A DNA stretch of 64,000 bases from CATQHP01 sp965205595. Its GTDB lineage: Bacteria > Acidobacteriota > Terriglobia > Bryobacterales > UBA6623. The first letter of the stretch is position 1. Each line of letters opens with the position of its first letter. Location of the stretch: assembly GCA_965205595.1 (NCBI GenBank), contig CBDBHI010000004.1, positions 121,470 through 185,469 of the forward strand, read 5' to 3'. A model generated the notes under the pieces. It was not told the origin of the DNA. It saw only the letters and a program-made list of their open reading frames with translations, and ran no database searches. Position numbers and translations under genes: made by a program. Positions 9,752-18,725 of the stretch are shown in pieces.

Positions 9752-10126
9752 ATGGCCGGTTCATACGTTTGTGCGAAGTGCGAGAAGCAGATGTTTAGCT
9801 ATTCTGAGTTCCGTGAGCACTGGAACGGAGTTTACTGCTTAAAATGTGACGGTGTAGCAGGCACCGATGTCGATAGCACAAGTAGGCCGAAGAGCGCTTC
9901 TAGTAGAAACGCAGAGAATGCCTCTACAGCACCGACTAGACCCGCCGCTTCAGACGAGACCACAACGGAAGTCATAGCTGACCGACGATCGAGTGAGCGA
10001 TCGTCCGCGCCTATAAAGCGGTCGAGGGTAAACGTGGTATCAGTTCGACGACGAGTGGTCACAGAAGTCGAAGTGTTCAATATCGACATTGAGCAAATAG
10101 ACGGATCCCAGATCGAATCAGACTGA
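9752..10126 (+). CDS. Small zinc-ribbon protein with the same RRRVVTE tail
   Basis: 124 aa. The ATG at 9752 follows a purine-rich GGGGGTGAAGG. Residues 7-10 and 29-32 are CxxC pairs (CAKC and CLKC), a likely zinc ribbon. A Ser/Thr/Ala-rich linker leads to residues about 90-120 (KRSRVNVVSVRRRVVTEVEVFNIDIE), which align with the tail of the upstream gene product (RRSKTKVIAYRRRVVTEIEEVEIEVE). The two genes are 311 bases apart on the same strand. Not recognised as a known family. A shared partner, target or modification at the tail is inferred. Confidence 0.6.
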   Translation: MAGSYVCAKCEKQMFSYSEFREHWNGVYCLKCDGVAGTDVDSTSRPKSASSRNAENASTAPTRPAASDETTTEVIADRRSSERSSAPIKRSRVNVVSVRRRVVTEVEVFNIDIEQIDGSQIESD

Positions 10127-10353
10127 AAACAATCCCTCTATCTCTTCGAGGGCGCGCGCAACCGAATAACCCGCCAGGTTACCAACCATATTAGTGGTAG
10201 AAATACAAAATAAGAAACCGTCGCTAGCGTCTCGCGCTGGATCGCGAAACAAGTCAACAGGAACCAGCTTAGATACTGTATAAGCACTAGTGTTGCGGCT
10301 TAGCTTCGATGGCCGATTTCCAGGTGTCTACTGAAGAAAGAAAGGACCTCCTT

Positions 10354-10857
10354 GTGATCAGATACAGAATTCAGTTTGCTGCCCTGTGCCTCACCGGTCA
10401 GCTTTTCGCCCAGACCTCCCCCTGTGGTCGGGACATAGTGGCCGTCGGAGGGTCCTCCACCGAAGAGCGCTTCCTGGAGGCTGCGCCCAATCACGTGAAG
10501 GCTTCGCTGGTGCGGGCATTGCCCGTGGTCGCGGCGAAGCTCGAAAAAGATCAGGGAATGAAGATGAGGGCGAAGACCGATATCAAGTTGTTGAAGTCTT
10601 GGAACCGGAGGAACAAGGAAGCTGGAATCGACGGCTTCTCGCGCCACGGCATCGGAGGGATGGGCAAGTTTGAGATTGAGCTGAAACCGACGGTGAAGGA
10701 CGGAAAGGAAGGGACCCAAGTTCGGATCGATTTCCACAAAAACAAGCTTGTCGGCCGCTCCGGTAGCTCCGAACAAGCGACTCCGCTGATGGAGGAAACC
10801 ACTTGCCTGGTGGGAATTCTGAGCGATTTCGATCCGGTGGCCAATCCTCGGGGCCCG
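10354..10857 (+). pseudogene. Secreted protein of unknown function, 3' end removed at the IS21 boundary
   Basis: The GTG at 10354 has AAAGGA upstream and begins directly with a signal peptide (IQFAALCLTGQLFAQT). The frame then gives about 150 residues of basic soluble protein with four Cys in total (one within the signal peptide, one just after it, two downstream). At 10858 it runs into the left end of the IS21 element, and the frame only closes inside the IS at 10986. The original C terminus is not found on the far side of the element, where a different gene (higB) resumes. Family not recognised. Confidence 0.5.
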
Positions 10858-11026
10858 TGTCAAGGGCGGAGTAAATTTGGACCACTTCGGCGGAGCAAAA
10901 GTAGACCAGTTGGTGAAGGGGTAGCGGTTTTCGTGGGACGGCTGGAACGGAGCCTGCGGTCGCCCTTTAGGGCGGCCCAGGCGTAGTGGAGGCCGTCCCA
11001 CGAAAACCGGGCGAGTGGCCGGTGGG

Positions 11027-11788
11027 TCAGCCCAAAGAGTGAGCCCGCTTCTTCTTGCTCTGGATCAGACGGAAGCTTTCGCCGTTCAGCTCTAGAATAT
11101 GAACGTGGTGCGTGAGGCGATCGAGCAGGGCGCCGGTCAGCCGCTCGGAGCCGAAGACCTCGGTCCATTCGTTAAACGGCAGATTCGAGGTGACCAGCGT
11201 CGAGCCCTGTTCGTAGCGCTGGGAAAACACTTCGAACAATAACTCCGCTCCGGTCTTCGATAGCGGCACGTAGCCCAGTTCATCGACGATCAGCAGATCC
11301 TGCTTGGCCAACTGCTTTTGACATCGCAGCAAGCGCCGTTCATCTCGGGCTTCGAGCAGCTCATTGACCAGTGCCGCCGCTGTTGTGAAGCGTGTTCGAT
11401 AGCCGCGCTGACAAGCCGCCAGTCCCAACGCCAAGCCGATGTGCGTTTTGCCCGTGCCGGAATTACCCAGTGCCGGCACGTTTTCGCGGCGGTCGATAAA
11501 CTCACAGCGCGCCAGTTCCAGCACCAGCTTCTTGTTCAACGCCGGCAAGGACGGGAAGTCGAAAGTGTCCAGACTCTTGGTCACGGGAAACTTCGCGGCC
11601 TTGCTGCGGCGCTCGGTGGCCCGCTGTTCACGGTCGAGCAGTTCCAGCTCGCAGAGTTGTTGCGGGAAGCTCCTCGAATCCAAGCTCTCGGCGGCGCATT
11701 GCCGCGCCAGTTTGTCGTACTCGCGCAGGAAGGTTGGCAGCCGCAACGCTTTCAAATGCGCTTCGAGCAGAAGTTTCGACCTCGCCAT
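11027..11788 (-). CDS. istB: IS21 transposition helper ATPase IstB
   Basis: 253 aa from the ATG at 11788, which follows AAGGAGG and overlaps the istA stop as TAATG. The AAA+ Walker A is GNSGTGKTHIG and Walker B is LLIVDELGYV, both in the expected order; NLPFNEW and LLDRLTHH are also typical of the DnaA-like IstB family. It loads the IstA transposase onto target DNA. A longer in-frame extension to 12235 runs over istA in another frame and is not real. The gene looks intact. Confidence 0.93.
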   Translation of the reverse strand: MARSKLLLEAHLKALRLPTFLREYDKLARQCAAESLDSRSFPQQLCELELLDREQRATERRSKAAKFPVTKSLDTFDFPSLPALNKKLVLELARCEFIDRRENVPALGNSGTGKTHIGLALGLAACQRGYRTRFTTAAALVNELLEARDERRLLRCQKQLAKQDLLIVDELGYVPLSKTGAELLFEVFSQRYEQGSTLVTSNLPFNEWTEVFGSERLTGALLDRLTHHVHILELNGESFRLIQSKKKRAHSLG

Positions 11789-13287
11789 TACCCCCCTCCT
11801 TGTGCCGGCAGTGCCAAATAGTCCGCAGCGGAGGTTTGCTCCACCTGGGCTGCCGGCAGGTGCGGATACTTCGTCAAGTCCAAGCGCGGCGGCCGTTGCT
11901 CGATGCGGCACAGCACTAAGTGCCTGACTGCATCCAAGCCAATCGCTCCCAACTCGCAGGCTTGGCGCACCGCCGCGGCAACGTGCTCGAATCGGAAGTC
12001 CTCCAGTCATCGCAATACCCGCACGTACTCGCGCTTGCCTGGCTTTCCCAACCGTGCCTCGAGCAAACGTCTCAAGCACGGGAACTGTTCGGGCAGCTCC
12101 CAGCCCGCCAACGGGGCCGCTTGATCGAGCGCGTTGGTCTTGCGTTCCAGCAGTGCTAGGTAATGCAGCGGATCGAAGATCAACTCTTCGCGTTCGTAAC
12201 TGCGCCGGTGGCGCGCGATCTCTTCGCTGCCACAACAGATCACGATTTCATCGACGTAGCCTTTCAGCAACACCTGGCGATGTCCGTAGCGTGTGGGCAC
12301 CGAGTAGTCGTTGGCGCGATAGCGCACCAATGACAGCGACGTCACCCGCGTGGTGCGTTTGTCGCAGGCGTCATAGGGCGTGGGCGGCAAGGGCAACAAC
12401 GCTTGGCGGTCACGCTTGAAACGTTCCTCAATCGTTTCGGTGTGCCGCCGCAAGCGCCGCTTACGATTGTTGAGGCACTGCGCTTCGAGCTGCTCGTTGA
12501 ACGCTTCCCAGCTTGGAAACCTTGGCGCCGGCACCATGAAGTTCCGCCGGGCATAACCGACCAGTCCTTCCACCTTTCCCTTGTCGTTGCCTTTGCCCGG
12601 ACGCCCGAAACGATCGGAGAATAAATAGTGCGACTGCAGTTCACTGAACACCCTGGTCCGCTTGCGCCTGCCGTCGCCCAGAATCCTCGCCAGCGCCAAG
12701 GTCGTGTTGTCGTAGAGGATGCTGCGTGGCACGCCGCCGAAGTACCGAAACGCTGCGTTGTGCCCCTCGCAAAACGCTTCCGTCGTCGCGGCCGGGAAAG
12801 CTTTTACGAAAGCGTCATCGCTAGGCGGCAGATCGACCACCAAGTAGTGCGCCTTGCGCTGTACGCCGTCAATGACCACCAGAGCTTCACCGCAGTCGGC
12901 CTGGGCATCGCCCGCCGGATGCACCAGCGGCACGAACATCTCTTGCCCGCCGAGCTTCTTGTCGCGAACATAGTCCTTGACGATCGTGTAACCGCCGGTG
13001 AAATCGTACTCGTCGCGCAAGCGGTCGAAGATGCGTTTTGCGGTGTGGCGTTGTTTCTTCGGACGTTCCTGATCGTCGCTGAGGATCTGATCGACGATTC
13101 CGGTGAAGGGATCCAGCTTCGGCCTCTGCGCTGGTTGGCGCCGCCGATAGCCCGGCGGAGTGGCGTAGCGCAACATCTTGCGCACCGTCCCTCGCGCCAG
13201 GCCAAACCGTTTGGCGGCCTCGCGCTCACTGAGCCCTTCGACAAAGACACTGCGCCGTACTTGAGCGTATAGCTCCACGCGATACAT
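11788..13287 (-). pseudogene. istA: IS21 transposase IstA with in-frame stop codon
   Basis: The frame from the ATG at 13287 (MYRVELYAQVRRSVF) would encode 499 aa, the usual IstA length, and end in a TAA overlapping the istB start. It has an N-terminal HTH (LSEREAAKRFGLARGTVRKML) and a DDE core (DCGEALVVIDG, ILYDNTTLA, NDKGKVEGLVGYARR). A single TGA at 12007-12009 interrupts codon 427; downstream the same frame carries on with normal IstA sequence (LEDFRFEHVAAAVRQACELGAIGLD region). The protein as encoded would lack its last about 72 residues, which probably abolishes the IstB interaction. Confidence 0.88.
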
Positions 13288-13411
13288 CCCTCTCGTGTCC
13301 CACAAACACCACAGGAATGTTCGCTGGACCACTCGGACGGTCTACTTTTACTCCGCCCAAAAGCAGCTTCGATTCGCCGCTCTATGGTCTAGTTTCGCTC
13401 CGCCGTTCTCA

Positions 13412-13513
13412 GGTCAGTACGGCATTCGTATCGACGACCGGTGGCGAATTTGCTTCGAATGGCCCAAAGGATCCGCCGGACCGGTGCACGTGGAAATTGT
13501 TGACTATCACTAG
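13412..13513 (+). pseudogene. higB: higB toxin remnant (last 33 codons)
   Basis: Immediately after the IS21 right end the frame reads GQYGIRIDDRWRICF, then WPKGSAGPVHVEIVDYH and stop. This is the C-terminal third of a HigB/RelE-type mRNA endonuclease (family consensus RINDQWRICF and VEIVDYH). The first about 60 codons, start codon and native promoter are missing. It precedes intact higA by nine bases. No active toxin can be made. Confidence 0.8.
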
Positions 13514-13522
13514 GAGAAAGCT

Positions 13523-13822
13523 GTGGCCGTACCTGCAATCCATCCCGGCGAGCATCTCGCCGAAGAACTGCAAGAGTTAGGGATAAGCGCGGCGGCGCTT
13601 GGACGCAATCTCGAAGTGCCCACCAACCGCATCACCGAGATTATCAACGGCCGGCGCGCGATCACCGGCGATACCGCCCTGCGCCTTGCCCACTTTTTCG
13701 GCACTAGCGCCGAGTTTTGGCTCAATCTACAGAAGCTTTACGACCTGCGCATGGCCGAAATGAAAGCCGGCAAGATGATCAAGGCGCTGCCGACCTTGAA
13801 GAAGGAGCGCGTCCACGCGTGA
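13523..13822 (+). CDS. higA: HigA-family antitoxin, left without a functional toxin
   Basis: 99 aa with a GTG start preceded by AGGAG. It opens with the family signature AIHPGEHLAEEL and contains an XRE-type HTH (LGRNLEVPTNRITEIINGRRAITGDTALRLAHFF, residues about 30-62), then FWLNLQKLYDL, also typical. Normally it neutralises HigB and represses the higBA promoter. Here higB is only a stub and the promoter has been replaced by an IS21 end, so expression may depend on the element or be lost. Confidence 0.92.
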   Translation: MAVPAIHPGEHLAEELQELGISAAALGRNLEVPTNRITEIINGRRAITGDTALRLAHFFGTSAEFWLNLQKLYDLRMAEMKAGKMIKALPTLKKERVHA

Positions 13823-14042
13823 GACCGCGGGGTAGAATTTTCGCCGAGGGCCCGAGTCGCCGATCAGTATATGACCGGCGCTTCTGATCTTGCATTCGAT
13901 CGACACTCCCGAGCGAGAATCCGGTTCGCGGATCGAAACCGGCGTTGGGCGGGAGCTGAAGATGGGCACCGACCGGGATAGCGTGACATTTCGGGGAGAA
14001 ATTTTGGCCGCCGGCGCCGGCGATTCCAGCTATCATCCAGTC

Positions 14043-15320
14043 ATGCTGGATCGACGACGATTTCTCCATAGTTCTTTTGCCGCAGTTGCTTGCGGCTTCC
14101 TTCCCGAGTTTTCTCAGGTGCTCAAGGCCTACCCCGCCGCCGAGAGCCAACTCGGCAAAGTAAAGATCACCGGCATCAAGACCGCTTCGGTGATGATTAA
14201 GTACCCGGCGCATCTCGTCAAGATCGAGACCGACTCGGGGCTCGTCGGCATTGGCGAGGCATTTAACGGCGACGGCATCCTCGACCACGTCCGCTCCTTC
14301 GAGGAACTACTCATCGGCGAGGACCCGCTGCAGGTCGACTACCTCGCAGTCAAAATGGCCGAGGCCAAACTCGGGCACGGCTCTTGGACCGGCTCGCTGC
14401 CCAGCGCCATTAGCGGTATCGAAACCGCGCTCTGGGACCTCGCGGGCAAGATCCTCGGCGTCCCCGTGTACACTTTGCTCGGGGGGAAATTCCGCGAGAA
14501 GATCCTGATCTACCACGACACCGGCTCGCCCAAAACGCCCGACCCCGCCGCGTGGGTCGCCGAGGCCGAAAAGTCGCTCGACTATGGCTTCATCGCCACC
14601 AAGTTCGACATGGACTGGGAAGGCCGCTCGATGACCATGGCGGGCCAGCCCTATCGCTACCGGCAGGAGCTGTGGAATCGCGCCATTACCACGGTCGAGA
14701 TGGAACAGTGGCGCAACATTCTGGTCGCGATCCGCAAGCGCATCGGCGAGCATTACCCGCTCGGCATCGACTTGCACTTCAACTACAACTACGCCGACGC
14801 GCTCAAGTTTTCATACATGGTCGAGGACCTCAACCTTTGGTTCATCGAAGACCCGATCCCGCCGCAGAACGCCGACGCCATGGCGCGCTACACGCAGGAA
14901 TGCAAGATCCCGACCTGCACCGGCGAGAACCTCTACACGCGGCACAGCTTTCGGCCGTTCATCGAAAAGCAGGCGGCGGATATTATTCAGCCCGACCCTC
15001 AGAAGTCTGGCGGACTGCTCGAAACGAAGCGCATCGCTGATTGGGCGGACCAGTACTACATTACGTTCGCCTGCCACAATATGTGTACGCCCGTGGGGAC
15101 GGTGGCCAATGCGCATGTTTGCGCGGCGATTCGGTCGTTTGTGGCGCTTGAGTCGGACTCGGTTGAGTTGGAGCACTGGGATGACTTGATCGTGCGCGAC
15201 GCGCCATTTTATCAGGACGGACACTACATCTTGACAGACAAGCCCGGATTGGGGATCGAGCTTAACGAAGAGGTTTGCCGCCGTTACCTGGCCGAAGGGT
15301 CAACGTTTTTCGGCGCGTAG
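14043..15320 (+). CDS. Tat-exported mandelate racemase/muconate lactonizing enzyme family protein
   Basis: I chose the ATG at 14043, 51 codons into the longer open frame, because it begins a twin-arginine signal (LDRRRFLHSSFAAVACGFLP). 425 aa. Enolase-superfamily features follow in order: the capping domain, KFDMDWEG at about residue 185, the metal ligands in LGIDLHFNYN, IEDPIPP and CTGENLYTR, and a FACHNM His late in the barrel. Likely a sugar-acid dehydratase or racemase; the substrate cannot be read from sequence. Exported family members are common in Acidobacteriota and Planctomycetes. Confidence 0.85.
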   Translation: MLDRRRFLHSSFAAVACGFLPEFSQVLKAYPAAESQLGKVKITGIKTASVMIKYPAHLVKIETDSGLVGIGEAFNGDGILDHVRSFEELLIGEDPLQVDYLAVKMAEAKLGHGSWTGSLPSAISGIETALWDLAGKILGVPVYTLLGGKFREKILIYHDTGSPKTPDPAAWVAEAEKSLDYGFIATKFDMDWEGRSMTMAGQPYRYRQELWNRAITTVEMEQWRNILVAIRKRIGEHYPLGIDLHFNYNYADALKFSYMVEDLNLWFIEDPIPPQNADAMARYTQECKIPTCTGENLYTRHSFRPFIEKQAADIIQPDPQKSGGLLETKRIADWADQYYITFACHNMCTPVGTVANAHVCAAIRSFVALESDSVELEHWDDLIVRDAPFYQDGHYILTDKPGLGIELNEEVCRRYLAEGSTFFGA

Positions 15321-15562
15321 GAAGGCGCCGCGACAGGGAAAATTGAAGGGGATTGCGCGCTCAGTTGTGTCTCGGATCTCCCATTCGAAGTGTTGTCGAG
15401 TTGAGCTGCTGCTGTTTACCGTAAACCCTAACGATTGGCGGAAAATTTTGTTAAGTTATACAGGGCGTTTGTTCCCGAATTTATACGTAGGACCGCGGGA
15501 AGCTGGGAACCACTCGACTGGCTAGGCGGTCCCTCGCGTTCTTCAGATGAGAGGAGGGCTTT

Positions 15563-18500
15563 ATGGCTGCCAAGTATCTAGTTTCACTGTCTCGCCCCAC
15601 CGACGCGCAGGCTGTTCGGGACGCAGGGTGCGAGATTGTCGCCGAATACCCGGACACATTAATCGCTGTCTGCGAAGACGCACAGGCCGCGGCCCTGCGA
15701 ACGAGCGGCCTTGAGATCGATGAGACACCGACCGCGCCGGTGCGCATGCGCGGCATGCAGTTTGCCATGGCCGATGCGGTCGCGACCGAAGCCGCGGTCG
15801 CCGCGCCCGAGCCCAATCGGCCCGGCTACTACATCGCTCAGTTCGTAGGACCACCAAAAGGCGACTGGTTGGCCTCCCTTGCCGAGCTTGGGGCCGAACA
15901 GATTGCCTCCCTTCCCGGTGAAGCTCTAATCGTACGAGCAACACCTGAGGCGCTCGATGCGATTCGCCCCCTCGACTTTGTCGAATCAGTCGCGTCGTAT
16001 CGCCCCGCAATGAAGCTTTCCCCAAAGCTTCGCCGAGATCGACTCGCGACGCTGGAGAGCGCGGAACTAACCATGTCGGCGGAGGACACCGTTGCTGAGC
16101 AAGATCAGCTTGTCGAAATATCGCTGTTTCCCGGCGAATCGGTCGACGACCTGGCCGCGAAAGTCGAGGGCGCGGGCGGTCAGATCTTTGGCCGCACGGA
16201 TACCTCGTTGCGCACCGTCGCGGGACCGGCAGTACTGCAAGCGGTAGCCGCCGACAACGGTGTCGAGTCGATTCAACCGTTCGAGTTCCCGGAAACTCAC
16301 AACGACGTGGCACGCGACATCATGGACGTTCCGGCCAACGGAGCATTCAGTTCCGGCGATCTGGAGGGCGCTGGACAGATCGTCGCTGTTTGCGACTCCG
16401 GTCTCGACACCGGAAACATGGCGACCGTGCACCGAGACTTTCGTAATCGAGTTGACGCCATCGTCAGCCTCCCGGTTGCTCTAGATCCCTCGTTCGGGCC
16501 GTTCGTCAACGGCCCACTGGTCACTGATGATGGCCCCGCGGATACGAATTCCGGTCACGGAACGCACGTTGTGGGATCGGTGCTGGGTGACGGAACGGAA
16601 GCGATCGCGGCGGGCGCGCCGACTATCCCCGTCGGTACCGCGCCGCAAGCACGTCTATTCTTTCAAGCGTCGGAACAAGCGGTGAACTTCAAGCCGGTAC
16701 AGCAGCTACAGAATGAAGGGCTCCCGGTGCCGGCGAATTGGCCACCTCGGCCAACCGGTCTCTACGGCCTGCCGCCGAACCTGATGCCGCTCTTCCAAGC
16801 GGCATACAACGGGGGCGCGCGGGTCCACACGAATTCTTGGGGTTCGCCGCTAGGCGGCCAATACACTCAAAGCTCAATCGATGTGGACCGCTTTATGTGG
16901 GAGAACCGGGACTTTCTGCTCGTTTTTTCGGCGGGCAACTCGGGAGTTGATCCAGATCAGGACGGCCAGATCAATGCGGACTCGATCGGCGCGCCCGGCA
17001 CGGCGAAGAACTGTCTCACAGTTGGCGCGTCGGAGAATCAAAGACCGAATGGCTCAAATCCTACGCCGGGCGCGAACGCTAACTGGACGCAATTCCAGTT
17101 CCCGCGATTTTCGCAGATGGGAGCTGCTGGACACGTCTCCGACAACCCGGGAGGCATGGCGTGTTTTTCCTCTCGGGGACCAACCGATGACGGCCGTCTC
17201 AAGCCCGAAGTCGTAGCTCCGGGCACCAATGTGCTGTCAACTCGATCAAGTCCGGCCGGGCCGGGTCCCCTTTGGGGAGATGTGACACCCGCATCAAATC
17301 CACTGAGCGGCCTGTACTGCTGGAGCGGCGGTACGAGCATGTCGACGCCACTAGTGGCCGGTCTAGCGGCCTGTGTCCGCGAACATCTCGTTATTCAGCG
17401 GGGTCACTTTCAAGACGGTGTCACGCCCTCGGGGGCGCTGGTGAAGGCGTTCATCCTCAATGGCGCGAACGCCATTAGCGGTCAGTTCGGCGGTGAAGTT
17501 CCCGCGGGGGTGAATAACGTCACTGGCTTTGGCCGTGCGAATGGCGTCAGCACGATCACACCCGGTCAGTTAGCGCGGGTCGCCTTCGACGATGAACCAG
17601 TGAACGCGGTTGAAACAGGGCAGATCCGTACGTTTCCGATTGAGGCGGCGAATCTCAGCGAGCCGTTGAAGGTAACTCTTTGCTGGACCGACCGACAAAG
17701 TACAACTGCCGGTGGTTTGCAAAATCAACTGTATCTGCAACTTGTCGATCCCGGAGCCCCGATTCTCAACGGTGACGTGACTCCGTTCCCGTCGGTGACC
17801 AACAACTCACAACAAAGCACGGTGCCGGCTCCAGTTGCCGGCGTGTACACAATCCGTGTCCGCGGCGTGTCGGTTGCCCATCAGGCTCCGGGCGCTGCCA
17901 TTGGAGCCAACCCACGCCAGGATTTTGCTCTGGCCGCGTCGAACGTGATCGGGCTGAATGTCGCCCCGCCGCCAGTCGTTTTAGTGGGTGGAATCGTAAA
18001 CGGGGCAAGCTTTCAATTCGGGGCGGTTTCGACAGGCGAGTTACTTACGATCTTTGGCGGCAACCTCGGCCCGAATCCGGCACGGGGCCTGGAGCTGGAC
18101 GCCAACGGCAATGTCGTGACGCAGCTCGCGGATACACGAGCGCTTTTCGACGGACTGCCGGTGCCCGTGATATTTGCCTCGCCGAGCCAGATCAACGTGG
18201 TCGCGCCCACGTTTCCGGTAGGTCAGTCGTCAGTAACCGTGCAGGTGGAAGTCGACGGGGTCGTCTCGAACGCAACCGTGCTCGGAGTGACTGCGACTCG
18301 GCCTGGAATCTTCACGATTGCGGGCGGAGGCCAGGGCGCGGTTGTGAATCAGAACGGTACTGTCAACGGCACTACGGATCCGGCGCCGCCGGGAAGCGTC
18401 ATTCAGATCTACGTCACCGGGGGCGGGCAGACTAATCCAGCACTGGTTGTGGGAGGAATCGCGCCCGTCGGTGGTCCATTACACAACTTGAACGCGAATG

Positions 18501-18688
18501 TCGACGTTCAAATTGGAGGCGTCAATGCCCCCGTGCAGTTCGCCGGATCGGCTCCAGGGTTGATCTTCGGTGTTGTGCAAATCAATGTTGAGGTACCACA
18601 AGGCGTCGCCGCGGGAGGAGCTGTTGCGCTGCAGGTGTCCATCGGCGGGACGCCGGCTCAGGCCGGAGTTACAGTTGCGATTGGGTAG
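15563..18688 (+). CDS. Secreted S8 subtilisin-like peptidase with TIGR03437-type C-terminal domain
   Basis: 1041 aa with a strong GAGGAGG before the ATG. The catalytic triad is visible: Asp278 (VCDSGLDTG), His332 (NSGHGTHVVG) and Ser592 (GGTSMSTPLVAGLAA). The LVKAFILNGAN stretch and the beta-sandwich after it (LKVTLCWTD) resemble KP-43-type proteases. Residues 1-about 260 look like a propeptide, with no clear signal sequence at the very N terminus. The last about 240 residues (GGIVNGASF, LTIFGGNLGP, PSQINVVAP, GLIFGVVQINVEVP) match the Solibacter TIGR03437 domain. The gene stands alone. Confidence 0.9.
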   Translation: MAAKYLVSLSRPTDAQAVRDAGCEIVAEYPDTLIAVCEDAQAAALRTSGLEIDETPTAPVRMRGMQFAMADAVATEAAVAAPEPNRPGYYIAQFVGPPKGDWLASLAELGAEQIASLPGEALIVRATPEALDAIRPLDFVESVASYRPAMKLSPKLRRDRLATLESAELTMSAEDTVAEQDQLVEISLFPGESVDDLAAKVEGAGGQIFGRTDTSLRTVAGPAVLQAVAADNGVESIQPFEFPETHNDVARDIMDVPANGAFSSGDLEGAGQIVAVCDSGLDTGNMATVHRDFRNRVDAIVSLPVALDPSFGPFVNGPLVTDDGPADTNSGHGTHVVGSVLGDGTEAIAAGAPTIPVGTAPQARLFFQASEQAVNFKPVQQLQNEGLPVPANWPPRPTGLYGLPPNLMPLFQAAYNGGARVHTNSWGSPLGGQYTQSSIDVDRFMWENRDFLLVFSAGNSGVDPDQDGQINADSIGAPGTAKNCLTVGASENQRPNGSNPTPGANANWTQFQFPRFSQMGAAGHVSDNPGGMACFSSRGPTDDGRLKPEVVAPGTNVLSTRSSPAGPGPLWGDVTPASNPLSGLYCWSGGTSMSTPLVAGLAACVREHLVIQRGHFQDGVTPSGALVKAFILNGANAISGQFGGEVPAGVNNVTGFGRANGVSTITPGQLARVAFDDEPVNAVETGQIRTFPIEAANLSEPLKVTLCWTDRQSTTAGGLQNQLYLQLVDPGAPILNGDVTPFPSVTNNSQQSTVPAPVAGVYTIRVRGVSVAHQAPGAAIGANPRQDFALAASNVIGLNVAPPPVVLVGGIVNGASFQFGAVSTGELLTIFGGNLGPNPARGLELDANGNVVTQLADTRALFDGLPVPVIFASPSQINVVAPTFPVGQSSVTVQVEVDGVVSNATVLGVTATRPGIFTIAGGGQGAVVNQNGTVNGTTDPAPPGSVIQIYVTGGGQTNPALVVGGIAPVGGPLHNLNANVDVQIGGVNAPVQFAGSAPGLIFGVVQINVEVPQGVAAGGAVALQVSIGGTPAQAGVTVAIG

Positions 18689-18725
18689 CCTTCTCGATCA
18701 GCCGGTCGCGCGATTTCGCGGCCGG

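Larger units (their letters stand above)
10858..13411 (-). mobile_element. IS21-family insertion sequence, 2554 bp
   Basis: The element carries istA and istB on the minus strand. Its ends are set by matching terminal repeats: TGTCAAGGGCGGAG at 10858 and, on the other strand, TGAGAACGGCGGAG starting at 13411. Both continue to a GACC block, and each end has a second inner copy of the GGCGGAG-AAA-GACC motif, the multi-repeat end typical of IS21. The flanks (GGGCCCG and GGTCAGT) show no target duplication and belong to two different broken genes, so the copy is not a simple clean insertion. Confidence 0.85.

Noticed and set aside
10300..11001. 233-codon minus-strand frame across the IS21 left end
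   Set aside because: It spans the IS boundary and is antisense to the signal-peptide-bearing gene at 10354.
12007..12009. istA TGA as a second selenocysteine codon or programmed readthrough
   Set aside because: IstA proteins have no redox Cys at this place, and a nonsense mutation is the simpler explanation.
11027..12235. 402-codon version of istB
   Set aside because: The extra N-terminal part overlaps istA in another frame; the ATG at 11788 has a strong ribosome binding site and the TAATG overlap.
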